Source: HGM11368 sp051883395
GTDB taxonomy: Bacteria; Bacillota; Clostridia; Christensenellales; UBA3700
NCBI GenBank assembly: GCA_051883395.1
Contig: JBJETQ010000007.1
Coordinates: 1 to 31,843, forward strand
Direction: 5' to 3'
DNA length: 31,843 nucleotides
Both the position numbers and the translations under genes were made by a program. How positions within the stretch are numbered: position 1 is the first letter of the stretch; every line of letters starts with the position of its first letter. The notes under the pieces were generated by a model, which was given only the letters and a program-made list of their open reading frames with translations, did not search any database and was not told the origin of the DNA. This document shows positions 7,227 through 14,391 of the stretch, piece after piece.

Positions 7227-8167
7227 AATGATTTTACGACCTTATTCATATTCTTTACAAGCGGATTCATAATGACACTGATAAGCACGCCTGACTTTAT
7301 GTAGCAAAACACTTCGTTCCACAAACCATAAAACGCAAGTTTCTCTTTGCAATATTTACTTGCGCCATACTTTTCCGTGTATGTTTGGCAGAGTTTGAAT
7401 CTTTTGCCCGTTAGATGATTAAATTGAAACAGGTCATACTCTCTGTCGGCATACATCGTGTTGAGCGGGTCGATAAATGCGGATAGTTTACCGTTATCAA
7501 TAAATATATTTGCTAAGTTAAGGTCGCCGTGTATAAGACAAGCCTCACTCACTTCTTCACTGAATATAACGTCAAAACAATCCCACGCTTTTTCCATTGA
7601 TTGCATTATTTTGTTGCTCAATTGATTGTTCGAGTACAACTCTCTTGCTTTTTCAAGTATGGTTATGGCAAAATCTCTATAAAATTCTAACCACGTGTTG
7701 TAGGTCGCATTTAGAATACTGCCAAACTTATCGTTTTTGACTTCATGTATTTTGTGCAGAGCTGTAGTAACGTCTTCGGCAAATTGCGTGCGTTTTTTCT
7801 TGCTTGCGAGTAAAAAACCAAAACTGGTAAACGCATTTTTGCCGGCAACTTTAGTCATAGCATATAAGTCTAACGGGATATTGTTATCGGCTTTTCGAGC
7901 AAACAAGACTTTTGGAAATGGAATAGGGCAGTTTTTGGATAGAATATCAAGTGAAGCAATTTCACCATCGAGCATATCGGTTGCTCTAAGGAATTTTATG
8001 ACAAATTCAGCGTTAGACGTCTTGACGAGAAAAGCCATACCAAACGAACCACCACCAAGGCATTTGGTTTTTACGACGTCAAAACGTTGTTCTCGGGCGA
8101 TAATTTGGATATATTTTTCAGCATCTGTTTTTGTTATTTTTATCGGGATAATTCTTTCAATTTTCAT
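7223..8167 (-). CDS. APH/choline-kinase family phosphotransferase
   Basis: The 314-residue protein has the eukaryotic-like kinase fold of the aminoglycoside phosphotransferase superfamily: a glycine-rich loop LGGGSFG (37-43), Lys58 in VIKF, the Brenner motif HGDLNLAN with catalytic Asp215 and Asn220, and IDP with metal-binding Asp233. Family members phosphorylate aminoglycosides, macrolides, choline, homoserine or fructosamines. Nothing in the sequence fixes the substrate, so resistance should not be assumed. AGAGGTG seven bases before ATG supports the start. It is first in a two-gene operon with the esterase and lies just downstream of an AraC regulator on the same strand. Confidence 0.85.
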   Translation of the reverse strand: MKIERIIPIKITKTDAEKYIQIIAREQRFDVVKTKCLGGGSFGMAFLVKTSNAEFVIKFLRATDMLDGEIASLDILSKNCPIPFPKVLFARKADNNIPLDLYAMTKVAGKNAFTSFGFLLASKKKRTQFAEDVTTALHKIHEVKNDKFGSILNATYNTWLEFYRDFAITILEKARELYSNNQLSNKIMQSMEKAWDCFDVIFSEEVSEACLIHGDLNLANIFIDNGKLSAFIDPLNTMYADREYDLFQFNHLTGKRFKLCQTYTEKYGASKYCKEKLAFYGLWNEVFCYIKSGVLISVIMNPLVKNMNKVVKSL

Positions 8168-8187
8168 AACGTCACCTCTGTAAATTC

Positions 8188-8216
8188 ATTATAATGGACT
8201 AAAACATCGGGCGCAA
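8188..8216 (-). promoter_or_regulatory. Promoter of the phosphotransferase-esterase operon
   Basis: On the minus strand TTGCGC (8216-8211) and a perfect TATAAT (8193-8188) have a 17-bp spacer. The leader is about 15 bases and includes the ribosome site. It lies in the 83-base gap after the AraC gene, so the operon can be expressed separately from its likely regulator. Confidence 0.65.
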
Positions 8217-8250
8217 TATCCTGTGATTACCGATATGTGTCCTAAGTTTA

Positions 8251-9198
8251 CTACAAGAGTTGTTTGAATTCATTAGGTGTCATACCATAATATTTATTAA
8301 ATTGTTTATAGAACCCCGAAGTGGTTTTGTATCCAACGGTTTGCGCTATATTGTCAATGCATATATTTTCAAATATCATTTGGCTAGCCTTTTGCATACG
8401 AATTTCCGTCAGCAGTTCGCTAAAAGATTTATTCGTTTTTTGGTTGATAATTCTACTTAAGTAAGATTTGTTATATCCTAAACTCTTTGCCAGACTATCT
8501 AAGGTAGCTTCTTCCATATTTGCAAAGATGTATTGTGTAATTTTTTCTAAGAAAATACTATCGATATCTTTACTTCTTATCAATTCAACGAACAATAAGG
8601 CAAGATAATTTTCTATAGTTACGTCAATAAATTCGTCATGAGCAAAACTTTCTTTTAATATTTTGAATAGCAAATATTCCGCTTCCGTACTCACGTTACG
8701 TATCATTGTGATTGGTTCGGCAAAATGTATGTTTTTATTTATATGATTAAAAACGTCAATCGGTATTACTATTTTAATGATTACGTCCCTTTCAGTGGTC
8801 GGCATTATAGCATGCATTATTTGAGGGGATAAAATGCACAAATCGCCTTGATCCATTATTACTTTTTTGTCATTTATTAGTTGTATACACTTGCCTTTAT
8901 TTACGAATATCAATTCATAGAATGTATGCAAATGGATATATGGGATTTGGCTCGTGGTATGCTTGCGCACATGCAGTCCTTCATCTCGTCGTAAAGGAAT
9001 AACAGGGAAACTAATAACGCCATTTTCCGTTTGTAGAGGATTGATATTTTGCTCGGCAAGTTCAAAAGCTTTCGCTAAAATCTCATCGGCATTAGCAAAT
9101 TCATATTTGATAGTCGCAATAAGTTTTTCTTTTGATTTTGCGACTTGTTCATCTTCTATTTCATGATTATTGAGTATTGTCAATATAGTTTCATTCAT
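8251..9198 (-). CDS. AraC-family transcriptional regulator with cupin sensor domain
   Basis: The 315-residue protein has a cupin-like sensor domain (about 75-185, including IHLHTFYELIFV and the MDQGDLCILSP turn) and a C-terminal double helix-turn-helix (about 215-315) ending in YGMTPNEFKQLL, the standard AraC/XylS end. Such proteins usually activate nearby genes in response to a small ligand. The phosphotransferase and esterase genes immediately downstream are the natural candidate targets. No ribosome site precedes ATG, and the promoter abuts the start codon, so the mRNA is probably leaderless. Composition is AT-rich like the two genes after it. Confidence 0.88.
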   Translation of the reverse strand: MNETILTILNNHEIEDEQVAKSKEKLIATIKYEFANADEILAKAFELAEQNINPLQTENGVISFPVIPLRRDEGLHVRKHTTSQIPYIHLHTFYELIFVNKGKCIQLINDKKVIMDQGDLCILSPQIMHAIMPTTERDVIIKIVIPIDVFNHINKNIHFAEPITMIRNVSTEAEYLLFKILKESFAHDEFIDVTIENYLALLFVELIRSKDIDSIFLEKITQYIFANMEEATLDSLAKSLGYNKSYLSRIINQKTNKSFSELLTEIRMQKASQMIFENICIDNIAQTVGYKTTSGFYKQFNKYYGMTPNEFKQLL

Positions 9199-9204
9199 AT
9201 TTTT

Positions 9205-9233
9205 AGTATAGCATAGGCTGTTACTTAATTCAA
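9205..9233 (-). promoter_or_regulatory. Leaderless-type promoter of the AraC gene
   Basis: On the minus strand TTGAAT, a 17-bp spacer ending in TGC (extended -10) and TATACT are followed by exactly six bases (AAAAAT) and then ATG at 9198. The expected transcription start is the A of ATG. Confidence 0.7.
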
Positions 9234-9270
9234 GATTGATAATTGTTGAGTTTGTCTATAAATAGCCAAT

Positions 9271-9299
9271 AAAAAATCACCCTGATATCACTCAGGGTG
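9271..9299 (-). terminator. Terminator of tRNA-Ser
   Basis: A perfect 8-bp stem CACCCTGA/TCAGGGTG (9278-9285 with 9292-9299, six-base loop) is followed by TTTTTT on the minus strand, directly after the CCA end of the tRNA. Confidence 0.9.
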
Positions 9300-9311
9300 T
9301 TGGCGGAGAAA
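9272..9311. repeat. tRNA-Ser 3' end plus terminator, partner of the repeat at 6190
   Basis: This is the intact copy of the 40-base direct repeat; 35 of 40 positions match 6190-6229. Differences are scattered through the hairpin and flank, so the duplication is not recent. Confidence 0.7.
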
Positions 9312-9391
9312 GAGGGATTTGAACCCTCGCTACGGTATCCCGTACTACTCCCTTAGCAGGGGAGCCCCTTCGGCCTCTTGGGTATTTCTCC
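9301..9391 (-). tRNA. tRNA-Ser (anticodon GCU), CCA encoded
   Basis: A complete class II tRNA: 7-bp acceptor stem GGAGAAA/TTTCTCC, anticodon stem CTCCC/GGGAG with loop CTGCTAA (anticodon GCT in DNA, reading AGC/AGU serine codons), a long variable arm with stem ACGG/CCGT, and a T-arm GAGGG-TTCAAAT-CCCTC. The discriminator is G and CCA is genomically encoded. It is the anchor of the flanking 40-base repeat. Confidence 0.97.
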
Positions 9392-9426
9392 ACAGTCGAA
9401 GTATAAAAAATGTTATTAGCATAAGT

Positions 9427-9455
9427 ATATTAGCACACAAAGTAGCGTTTGTAAA
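9427..9455 (-). promoter_or_regulatory. Promoter of tRNA-Ser
   Basis: On the minus strand TTTACA (9455-9450), a 17-bp spacer ending in TGC, and TAATAT (9432-9427). The tRNA 5' end follows about 35 bases downstream of the -10 box. Confidence 0.6.
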
Positions 9456-9498
9456 GTCTTTTTGCAAAATCTTTATACTATTCCGCCGCACAAAATAA

Positions 9499-10269
9499 TT
9501 ATGCCAAAGAGTCCACGTAAGGTTTGAGCAGGCTAGTAATAACCTGATAAGATTCGGCAGTCATGTGCAAGCCGTCAAAGGTATATTTGTCCTGCAATTG
9601 TTTGTTGCTTCCAACAAGGTGAGAATAAGTGTCGATGAGTTCTACCTGGTATATTGCGCATACCTGTGAAATATATTCGTTGAGCAAGATTACGTTGTCG
9701 TCGGTCAGATAAGGGCCAATCAGGTCTTTGCCTGCCAGTTTTACCGTGCGGTTGACGGGATATACGGTCTGTACGAATATCTGCGTATCAGGCAATTCTT
9801 CTCTTATTAAGTGCAGAATTTTGGTCAGATTGACGGCAATATCTTCGGGAGAAACGCCCTGTCTGAGATCGTTGCAACCGCCGAGAATGAAAATTGCCTT
9901 AGGTTTTATATTCAACACGTTTGACTCCAATCTTACCAGCATACGTGAAGTTGTATCCCCCGATATTCCACGGTTATAGATATTGGCGTCGGGATAATAG
10001 TAATTCAGGTCGTACATCTCGGTAATAGAATCGCCAAGAAACACGATTTGTTCGCTTTGTGCCGTCTGGTTGAGATATGCGTATCTTTTTGCCTTGGCGT
10101 CTTTGATAAAGTCTTTGCTGAACATAGCGTTGCCGTAGATGTTGTAAGCTATGGAAAAAATAGAGATGCCAGCCATAAACATAATCAAAACAAGCAAAAC
10201 CACCACAATAGTAATATTGCGGGAAGTAAAAATTTTGTGTTGAGTTTTTGCTTTGTGCCGTCTGCCCAT
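9499..10269 (-). CDS. Membrane-anchored SGNH/GDSL-type hydrolase
   Basis: The 256-residue protein has a basic N-terminus, one membrane helix (about 19-42) and an SGNH hydrolase domain. All four blocks are visible: GDSITE with Ser81, NRGISGDTT with Gly104, GGCND with Asn133, and DGLHMTAESY with Asp232 and His235. Families with this fold include esterases, lipases and carbohydrate acetylesterases, and the domain should face outside. This gene lacks a Shine-Dalgarno site; its -10 box is six bases from ATG. It diverges from ktrB and shares a short intergenic region with it. Confidence 0.87.
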   Translation of the reverse strand: MGRRHKAKTQHKIFTSRNITIVVVLLVLIMFMAGISIFSIAYNIYGNAMFSKDFIKDAKAKRYAYLNQTAQSEQIVFLGDSITEMYDLNYYYPDANIYNRGISGDTTSRMLVRLESNVLNIKPKAIFILGGCNDLRQGVSPEDIAVNLTKILHLIREELPDTQIFVQTVYPVNRTVKLAGKDLIGPYLTDDNVILLNEYISQVCAIYQVELIDTYSHLVGSNKQLQDKYTFDGLHMTAESYQVITSLLKPYVDSLA

Positions 10270-10275
10270 AATATT

Positions 10276-10304
10276 ATTATATATTCTTGCACAAAATTTG
10301 GCAA
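10276..10304 (-). promoter_or_regulatory. Leaderless-type promoter of the SGNH hydrolase gene
   Basis: On the minus strand TTGCCA (10304-10299), a 17-bp spacer and a perfect TATAAT (10281-10276) are followed by exactly six bases and ATG (10269). The transcript is expected to begin at the start codon. Confidence 0.7.
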
Positions 10305-10360
10305 CAAAAAGTATAATTTATCGAATTCTTTACTTATTTTGCAATCTGTGTCTGCTACTC

Positions 10361-10389
10361 AAAAAAGCGTCTGTCCAATCATACAGACG
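10361..10389 (-). terminator. Orphan minus-strand terminator between divergent genes
   Basis: CGTCTGT (10368-10374) pairs with ACAGACG (10383-10389), followed on the minus strand by a C-T run of six T. No minus-strand gene lies upstream of it: ktrB is on the plus strand. It would stop antisense transcripts before they enter the SGNH gene. Confidence 0.6.
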
Positions 10390-10397
10390 ATAAATAT

Positions 10398-10425
10398 TTG
10401 CAAAAGATAAAAACTGTGATATAAT
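10398..10425 (+). promoter_or_regulatory. Promoter of ktrB-ktrA
   Basis: TTGCAA (10398-10403), a 16-bp spacer ending in TGA (extended -10) and a perfect TATAAT (10420-10425). The start codon at 10437 is only 11 bases from the -10 box, giving a leader of about five bases with no ribosome site. Confidence 0.65.
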
Positions 10426-10436
10426 ATAAAAGATTT

Positions 10437-11810
10437 ATGGAATCGAAATATAGTATTCTAAACAACTTAAAATCAAAAAAATTCCGATTGACCAATATAC
10501 AAGTCATAGTATTGGGTTATATTTTGGTTATTCTGACGGGAGCTTTTTTGTTGTCTCTGCCTTGGGCGTCAAGGAGCAGAAGTTGGACGGGACCGCTTAC
10601 TTCGTTTTTTACAGCCACGTCTGCCACGTGCGTAACGGGGTTGGTATTGGTCGATACGTACACCTATTGGTCTCTGTTCGGGCAGATGGTGATAATGTGT
10701 CTTATTCAGCTTGGCGGCGTAGGATTTATGACTATCGTCTCTATGGTGTCGGTTGTGGTCAGACGACAGATGGGGTTGTATCAGAAGACGATTTTGCAAA
10801 AGTCCATGGGCGGAGCACGTTTTTCCGGACTGGTTAAGTTGTTGCACAGAATTTTGATATGCACAGCATGTTTCGAAGGTGCCGGCACGCTGTTGCTTTG
10901 CATCAGATTTATACCAAAAATGGGATTTTGGGAAGGGCTTTACAATGCCATGTTTCATTCTATCTCGGCATTTTGCAACGCAGGATTCGATTTGATGGGC
11001 AAATACGGGCAGTTCAGTTCTATGACGGCGTTTGCAGACGACGTACTGGTCAATCTTACGCTTATGGCATTGATTTATGCAGGCGGACTCGGCTTTTTGC
11101 TATGGAGCGACCTTTATGACAAACATATGCATCTGAGCAAGACGAGTTTGCAGACTAAGATAGTATTTATAGTTACGCCTTTGCTTATTCTCGTACCTGC
11201 CGTACTGTTTTTCATAGCGGAGCGCAACAATGCCTTTGCCGACATGAGCATTGGTGAAGCGATAATTGCGTCGCTTTTCCAATCGGTAACTTCTCGTACG
11301 GCAGGCTTCAATTCTTCCGATTTGGCGGCTTTTAGCAATTCAAGCGTGGTTTTGACAATCGTTCTTATGATGATAGGCGGCAACGTAGGTTCGACCGCCG
11401 GCGGTATCAAAATTACGACGGTAGTGGTAGTATTTTTGGGCGTTTTGTCAACTATTAAGGACAAAGACCAGGTAGAGATAGGCAAGAGAAGATTGTCGGA
11501 TAAGCTGATAAGGCAAGCCAATGCTATCTTTGTATTTTATCTGAGCAACATTGTCGTAGCTTCTTTTGCGATAGCTTTGATAGATAGCCACATGCCGGTA
11601 CAAGCGATAGTATTTGAAGTAGTGTCGGCAATAGGTACGGTAGGTCTGACGATAGGCGGAACGGCAGAATTTTCCGCCGGCAGCCAATGTATATTGATAA
11701 TTTTGATGTTTATGGGCAGGGTAGGTGCAATTTCCTTGTTGACTGCGATTATGGAAACAAGGCAGAAACCACCGATAAAAAGGCCAATAGAAGAAATAAT
11801 GATAGGATAA
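10437..11810 (+). CDS. ktrB: K+ transporter membrane subunit, TrkH/KtrB family
   Basis: The 457-residue integral membrane protein has the four-fold repeated membrane-pore-membrane layout of TrkH/KtrB. The four selectivity-filter glycines are visible at Gly68 (CVTG), Gly183 (CNAG), Gly290 (RTAG) and Gly403 (GTVG). The conserved GGNVGSTAGGIK stretch (314-325) precedes the last repeat. It should carry K+ (possibly with Na+) into the cell when partnered with the cytosolic regulatory ring encoded next door. The length fits KtrB. Translation probably starts on a very short leader without a Shine-Dalgarno site. Whether it is KtrB or TrkH in the strict sense is not decided by sequence alone; the single-RCK partner favours Ktr. 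Confidence 0.92.
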   Translation: MESKYSILNNLKSKKFRLTNIQVIVLGYILVILTGAFLLSLPWASRSRSWTGPLTSFFTATSATCVTGLVLVDTYTYWSLFGQMVIMCLIQLGGVGFMTIVSMVSVVVRRQMGLYQKTILQKSMGGARFSGLVKLLHRILICTACFEGAGTLLLCIRFIPKMGFWEGLYNAMFHSISAFCNAGFDLMGKYGQFSSMTAFADDVLVNLTLMALIYAGGLGFLLWSDLYDKHMHLSKTSLQTKIVFIVTPLLILVPAVLFFIAERNNAFADMSIGEAIIASLFQSVTSRTAGFNSSDLAAFSNSSVVLTIVLMMIGGNVGSTAGGIKITTVVVVFLGVLSTIKDKDQVEIGKRRLSDKLIRQANAIFVFYLSNIVVASFAIALIDSHMPVQAIVFEVVSAIGTVGLTIGGTAEFSAGSQCILIILMFMGRVGAISLLTAIMETRQKPPIKRPIEEIMIG

Positions 11811-11820
11811 GGAGAACAAT

Positions 11821-12468
11821 ATGAAATCGGTTTTGATAATAGGTATGGGCAGATTCGGCAAGCATCTTGCTTACAAGATGACGGAGCTTGGCAACGAAGT
11901 GATGATTGTCGACAAAAACGAAGAAATCATCAACGAGCTTGCACCTGATTTTGTCAATGCAATGATAGGAGATTGCACCAACGAAGGCGTGGTGAGAAAT
12001 CTTGGCGTAAGCAACTTTGATATTTGTTTTGTGGCGATAGGCGACAACTTTCAGGCGTCTTTGGAAATCACGTCCCTTCTCAAAGAATTGGGAGCAAAGT
12101 ACGTCGTATCGAAAGCCGACAGGGATATGCAAGCCAAGTTTTTGGAGCGTAACGGAGCGGACGAAGTAGTGTACCCGGAGCATGACATAGCAGAAAAACT
12201 TGCCATAAGGCACAACGCAAAAAACATTTTCGATTACGTAGAAATTACCAACGATTACGCAATATACGAGTTGTCGGTAGTCAAAGAATGGGTTGGCAAG
12301 AGTTTGAAAGAACTCAATATCCGCCACAATTACGGAGTAAACATCATGGCACTCAAACAGGGTGGCAGTATAGAGATACCTTCGGCAGAAACTGTATTTG
12401 AAGAAAACGACCATATCTTTGTTATGGGAAAACAAAAGGACGTATTCAAACTGTCCAACAAGACTTGA
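11821..12468 (+). CDS. ktrA: K+ uptake regulatory subunit, KtrA/TrkA family
   Basis: The 215-residue cytosolic protein has an RCK/Rossmann domain with GMGRFG at 8-13 and Asp31 at the end of strand two for nucleotide binding. A C-terminal TrkA_C domain (about 135-213) follows. One RCK unit per chain is the KtrA form, which assembles as an octameric ring under the KtrB dimer and responds to ATP/ADP; TrkA_C domains in Firmicutes can also bind cyclic di-AMP. AAGGAG precedes the ATG and the gap to ktrB is 10 bases, so the two are one operon. A terminator follows. Confidence 0.93.
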   Translation: MKSVLIIGMGRFGKHLAYKMTELGNEVMIVDKNEEIINELAPDFVNAMIGDCTNEGVVRNLGVSNFDICFVAIGDNFQASLEITSLLKELGAKYVVSKADRDMQAKFLERNGADEVVYPEHDIAEKLAIRHNAKNIFDYVEITNDYAIYELSVVKEWVGKSLKELNIRHNYGVNIMALKQGGSIEIPSAETVFEENDHIFVMGKQKDVFKLSNKT

Positions 12469-12488
12469 TTTGTCTCAACTTCGCAAGA

Positions 12489-12517
12489 TTGATATTTATA
12501 TATGACTATATTATATA
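12489..12517 (+). promoter_or_regulatory. Possible promoter of veg overlapping the ktrBA terminator
   Basis: TTGATA (12489-12494) and TATATA (12512-12517) are 17 bp apart, and the -10 box falls in the terminator stem. No better promoter is visible before veg. Confidence 0.3.
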
Positions 12518-12543
12518 CGTCGGAAACGGCGTATATTTTTTTT
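12513..12543 (+). terminator. Terminator of the ktrBA operon
   Basis: A 10-bp stem (12513-12522 with 12527-12536, one G-U pair) closed by a GAAA tetraloop is followed by seven or more T residues. Confidence 0.92.
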
Positions 12544-12572
12544 GAGACGGGACAAAATTCTACGGGGGAATT

Positions 12573-12821
12573 ATGCGACAAATCAAAAAAAGTTTAGACT
12601 ATATCAAAAAAGCCGTAGCACAACTCAAAGGCAAAGATTTGTCTTTTGTAGTCAACAAGGGCAGAAATAAATTTATCACTTTCGACGGAAAGGTCGTGGA
12701 CGCTTACGATTCTATTTTTACCGTCGTGTCTACCGAAAATTTCGGTAACGAGTTGTACACTTTTTCTTACAACGACGTGGCGTGCAAAACAATAAAAATC
12801 TTGCCGCCCACTTCAAATTGA
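12573..12821 (+). CDS. veg: Veg family protein
   Basis: The 82-residue protein resembles Veg (DUF1021) of Bacillus in length, in the N-terminal helix (SLDYIKKAVAQLKGKDL), in the central NKGRNKFITFDGKV region and in the closing FSYNDVACKTIKI strand. In Bacillus subtilis Veg affects biofilm genes and spore outgrowth; the biochemical role is not settled. GGGGGA four bases before ATG is a clear ribosome site. It lies upstream of sipL and ispE, an order I recall as common in Clostridia, which supports the call. A separate promoter for sipL seems to follow. Confidence 0.85.
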   Translation: MRQIKKSLDYIKKAVAQLKGKDLSFVVNKGRNKFITFDGKVVDAYDSIFTVVSTENFGNELYTFSYNDVACKTIKILPPTSN

Positions 12822-12822
12822 T

Positions 12823-12852
12823 GTCATAAAGCGCATTGAAGGGAGATATATT
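12823..12852 (+). promoter_or_regulatory. Possible sigma-E (mother-cell) promoter of sipL
   Basis: GTCATAAA (12823-12830), a 14-bp spacer and GATATATT (12845-12852) resemble the sigma-E pattern (-35 like KTMATATT, -10 like CATACAAT). The -10 differs in its first base and two internal ones. Its place directly upstream of sipL, a mother-cell gene, makes it credible. The leader would be about 20 bases. Confidence 0.45.
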
Positions 12853-12879
12853 GTAGTGAACAACTATTAAGAGGTGCTT

Positions 12880-14379
12880 ATGTCAATCAATGCCGTATAT
12901 CAACCAATCACAATCGATTATGAGAGAGCTTGTCAACCCAAACAAATTCTTTTGGGTTGCAATATGGATACTTCGTCAAAGGGCGGAGTGTCCAAAGTGT
13001 TTTTTGTCAAATCAAGCGCACAGATAACCAAAGTTGCGGCGATGTCAAAACAAGTCAAAATCAGCGGACACGTCAACATTAAGGTAATGTATCTGACCAA
13101 CCAACAGGAATGCGAGAGTTTTGACTATATCACCGACTTCGTGGAAGACGTGGAGTGCGACGACGTAACCGAAGATATGCCTGTTCGAGCAAGCGCAAAG
13201 GTTGTTGACAACGAATATCAGATAAACGGCGACCAAATCAAAATTCAGGCCGTCGTAGAATTGTGTCCGGTGTTTGTCGAAAGCAAGAGTGAGCAATTTA
13301 TTGTCAGCGCAGAAGGCGCTTTGGTCAAAACCCGACAGTCTTGCAGACAAAATTTTATCTCGCACGTAGACAGGGAGATAGAGCTTGCCGATGAGTACGA
13401 CAGCGGAATGGACGTGGACAAAGTTTTGTTTTTTGACGCAGCAGCCAACGTGGAAGACGTTACGACGGCAGGAGAAATCGTTACCGTCAAAGGCAGCGCC
13501 GACGTTGATATCATATATCGTGCGGAAGGCAAGATTGTAGAAAAAAGAATGAATATACCTTTTGAAGAAGAATGGCGAGAAAAGGAACAGAATCTTTTTG
13601 CCAAAGTGCAGGCATGCGTCAAAAACAGCAAACTGGTGCTTCAAGGTTCGCAGGACAGCAACGTAATGCGAGTAGAGTTGCTCTGCAAATTGAGCGGTGT
13701 GGTGATGAGCGAGAGTTGCGACGATACGGTGGAAGATTTGTTCTGTCCGACAGCGGAAACCAACTGCCAGTATACTCAATGTGATTTTTATCGCCAGGCA
13801 GAACCGGTGCATTGTCATCTCAGCGTCATTGGTTCCGACTCCATCGACGAAACTGCCGCAGACGTCAAGCAGGTTCTCGCCGCCGAAACCGTCAACTGCG
13901 TAATTGCCGAAGTAACGGGCGGTGAAGATATGAGCATCAGCGGCATGGCGGAAGTAGCCGTGGTTTACGTTGACGAAAACGACGATATAGATTGTAAGTA
14001 CATTGAAATTCCGTTTTTGGAAAGATGTCAATACGTTTTGGAAAAAGACGCAGTTACCGAGTGGAACGCATACGTCAATGATACGTCGGTAAAAGTAAAA
14101 AGAGACAGAGAATTTGAAGTCAATCTTGACGTAGACGTAACGCTTGACATTGCTCCTAAAACTCAGATAAGGGGTATATCTGCGCTCGAAGAAGGAGAAG
14201 CTCGTCCTGCCAACAACGTAGCCGTAAGCATCTATTCGACGAGCAAAGGCGAGACGTTGTGGGATATTGCAAAGCAGCTTATGGTAAGCGACAAAGAGAT
14301 ACTTGCCCAGAACCCGGGAATAGGCGAAGTGATGGAAGGGGACGAAAGATTGGTGGTTTACAGAGAACTGAAAGTATGA
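12880..14379 (+). CDS. sipL: SipL-like spore morphogenesis protein (DUF3794 plus LysM)
   Basis: The 499-residue protein has repeated DUF3794-type beta domains (about 35-120, 180-275 and 325-425, each with a VKGS/ISG/ISGM turn and acidic strands) and a C-terminal LysM domain (about 450-497, GETLWDIAKQLMVSDKEILAQN as its core). This is the architecture of SipL, which in Clostridioides difficile binds SpoIVA at the forespore surface and localises the coat; its LysM domain mediates that contact. ATG at 12880 is preferred over GTG at 12874 because GAGG (12871-12874) is correctly spaced for it. The gene ends 12 bases before ispE. SpoIVA itself is not in the window. Confidence 0.88.
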   Translation: MSINAVYQPITIDYERACQPKQILLGCNMDTSSKGGVSKVFFVKSSAQITKVAAMSKQVKISGHVNIKVMYLTNQQECESFDYITDFVEDVECDDVTEDMPVRASAKVVDNEYQINGDQIKIQAVVELCPVFVESKSEQFIVSAEGALVKTRQSCRQNFISHVDREIELADEYDSGMDVDKVLFFDAAANVEDVTTAGEIVTVKGSADVDIIYRAEGKIVEKRMNIPFEEEWREKEQNLFAKVQACVKNSKLVLQGSQDSNVMRVELLCKLSGVVMSESCDDTVEDLFCPTAETNCQYTQCDFYRQAEPVHCHLSVIGSDSIDETAADVKQVLAAETVNCVIAEVTGGEDMSISGMAEVAVVYVDENDDIDCKYIEIPFLERCQYVLEKDAVTEWNAYVNDTSVKVKRDREFEVNLDVDVTLDIAPKTQIRGISALEEGEARPANNVAVSIYSTSKGETLWDIAKQLMVSDKEILAQNPGIGEVMEGDERLVVYRELKV

Positions 14380-14385
14380 TATAGT
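14357..14385 (+). promoter_or_regulatory. Leaderless-type promoter of ispE inside the end of sipL
   Basis: TTTACA (14357-14362), a 17-bp spacer ending in TGA (extended -10) and TATAGT (14380-14385) are followed by exactly six bases and ATG at 14392. The -35 lies inside the sipL coding region and the -10 begins right after its stop codon. Confidence 0.65.
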
Positions 14386-14391
14386 ATAGGT

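Noticed and set aside
7223..8167. Definite aminoglycoside resistance gene
   Set aside because: The kinase motifs are common to many APH-superfamily enzymes with other substrates, and no specific subfamily signature could be recognised.
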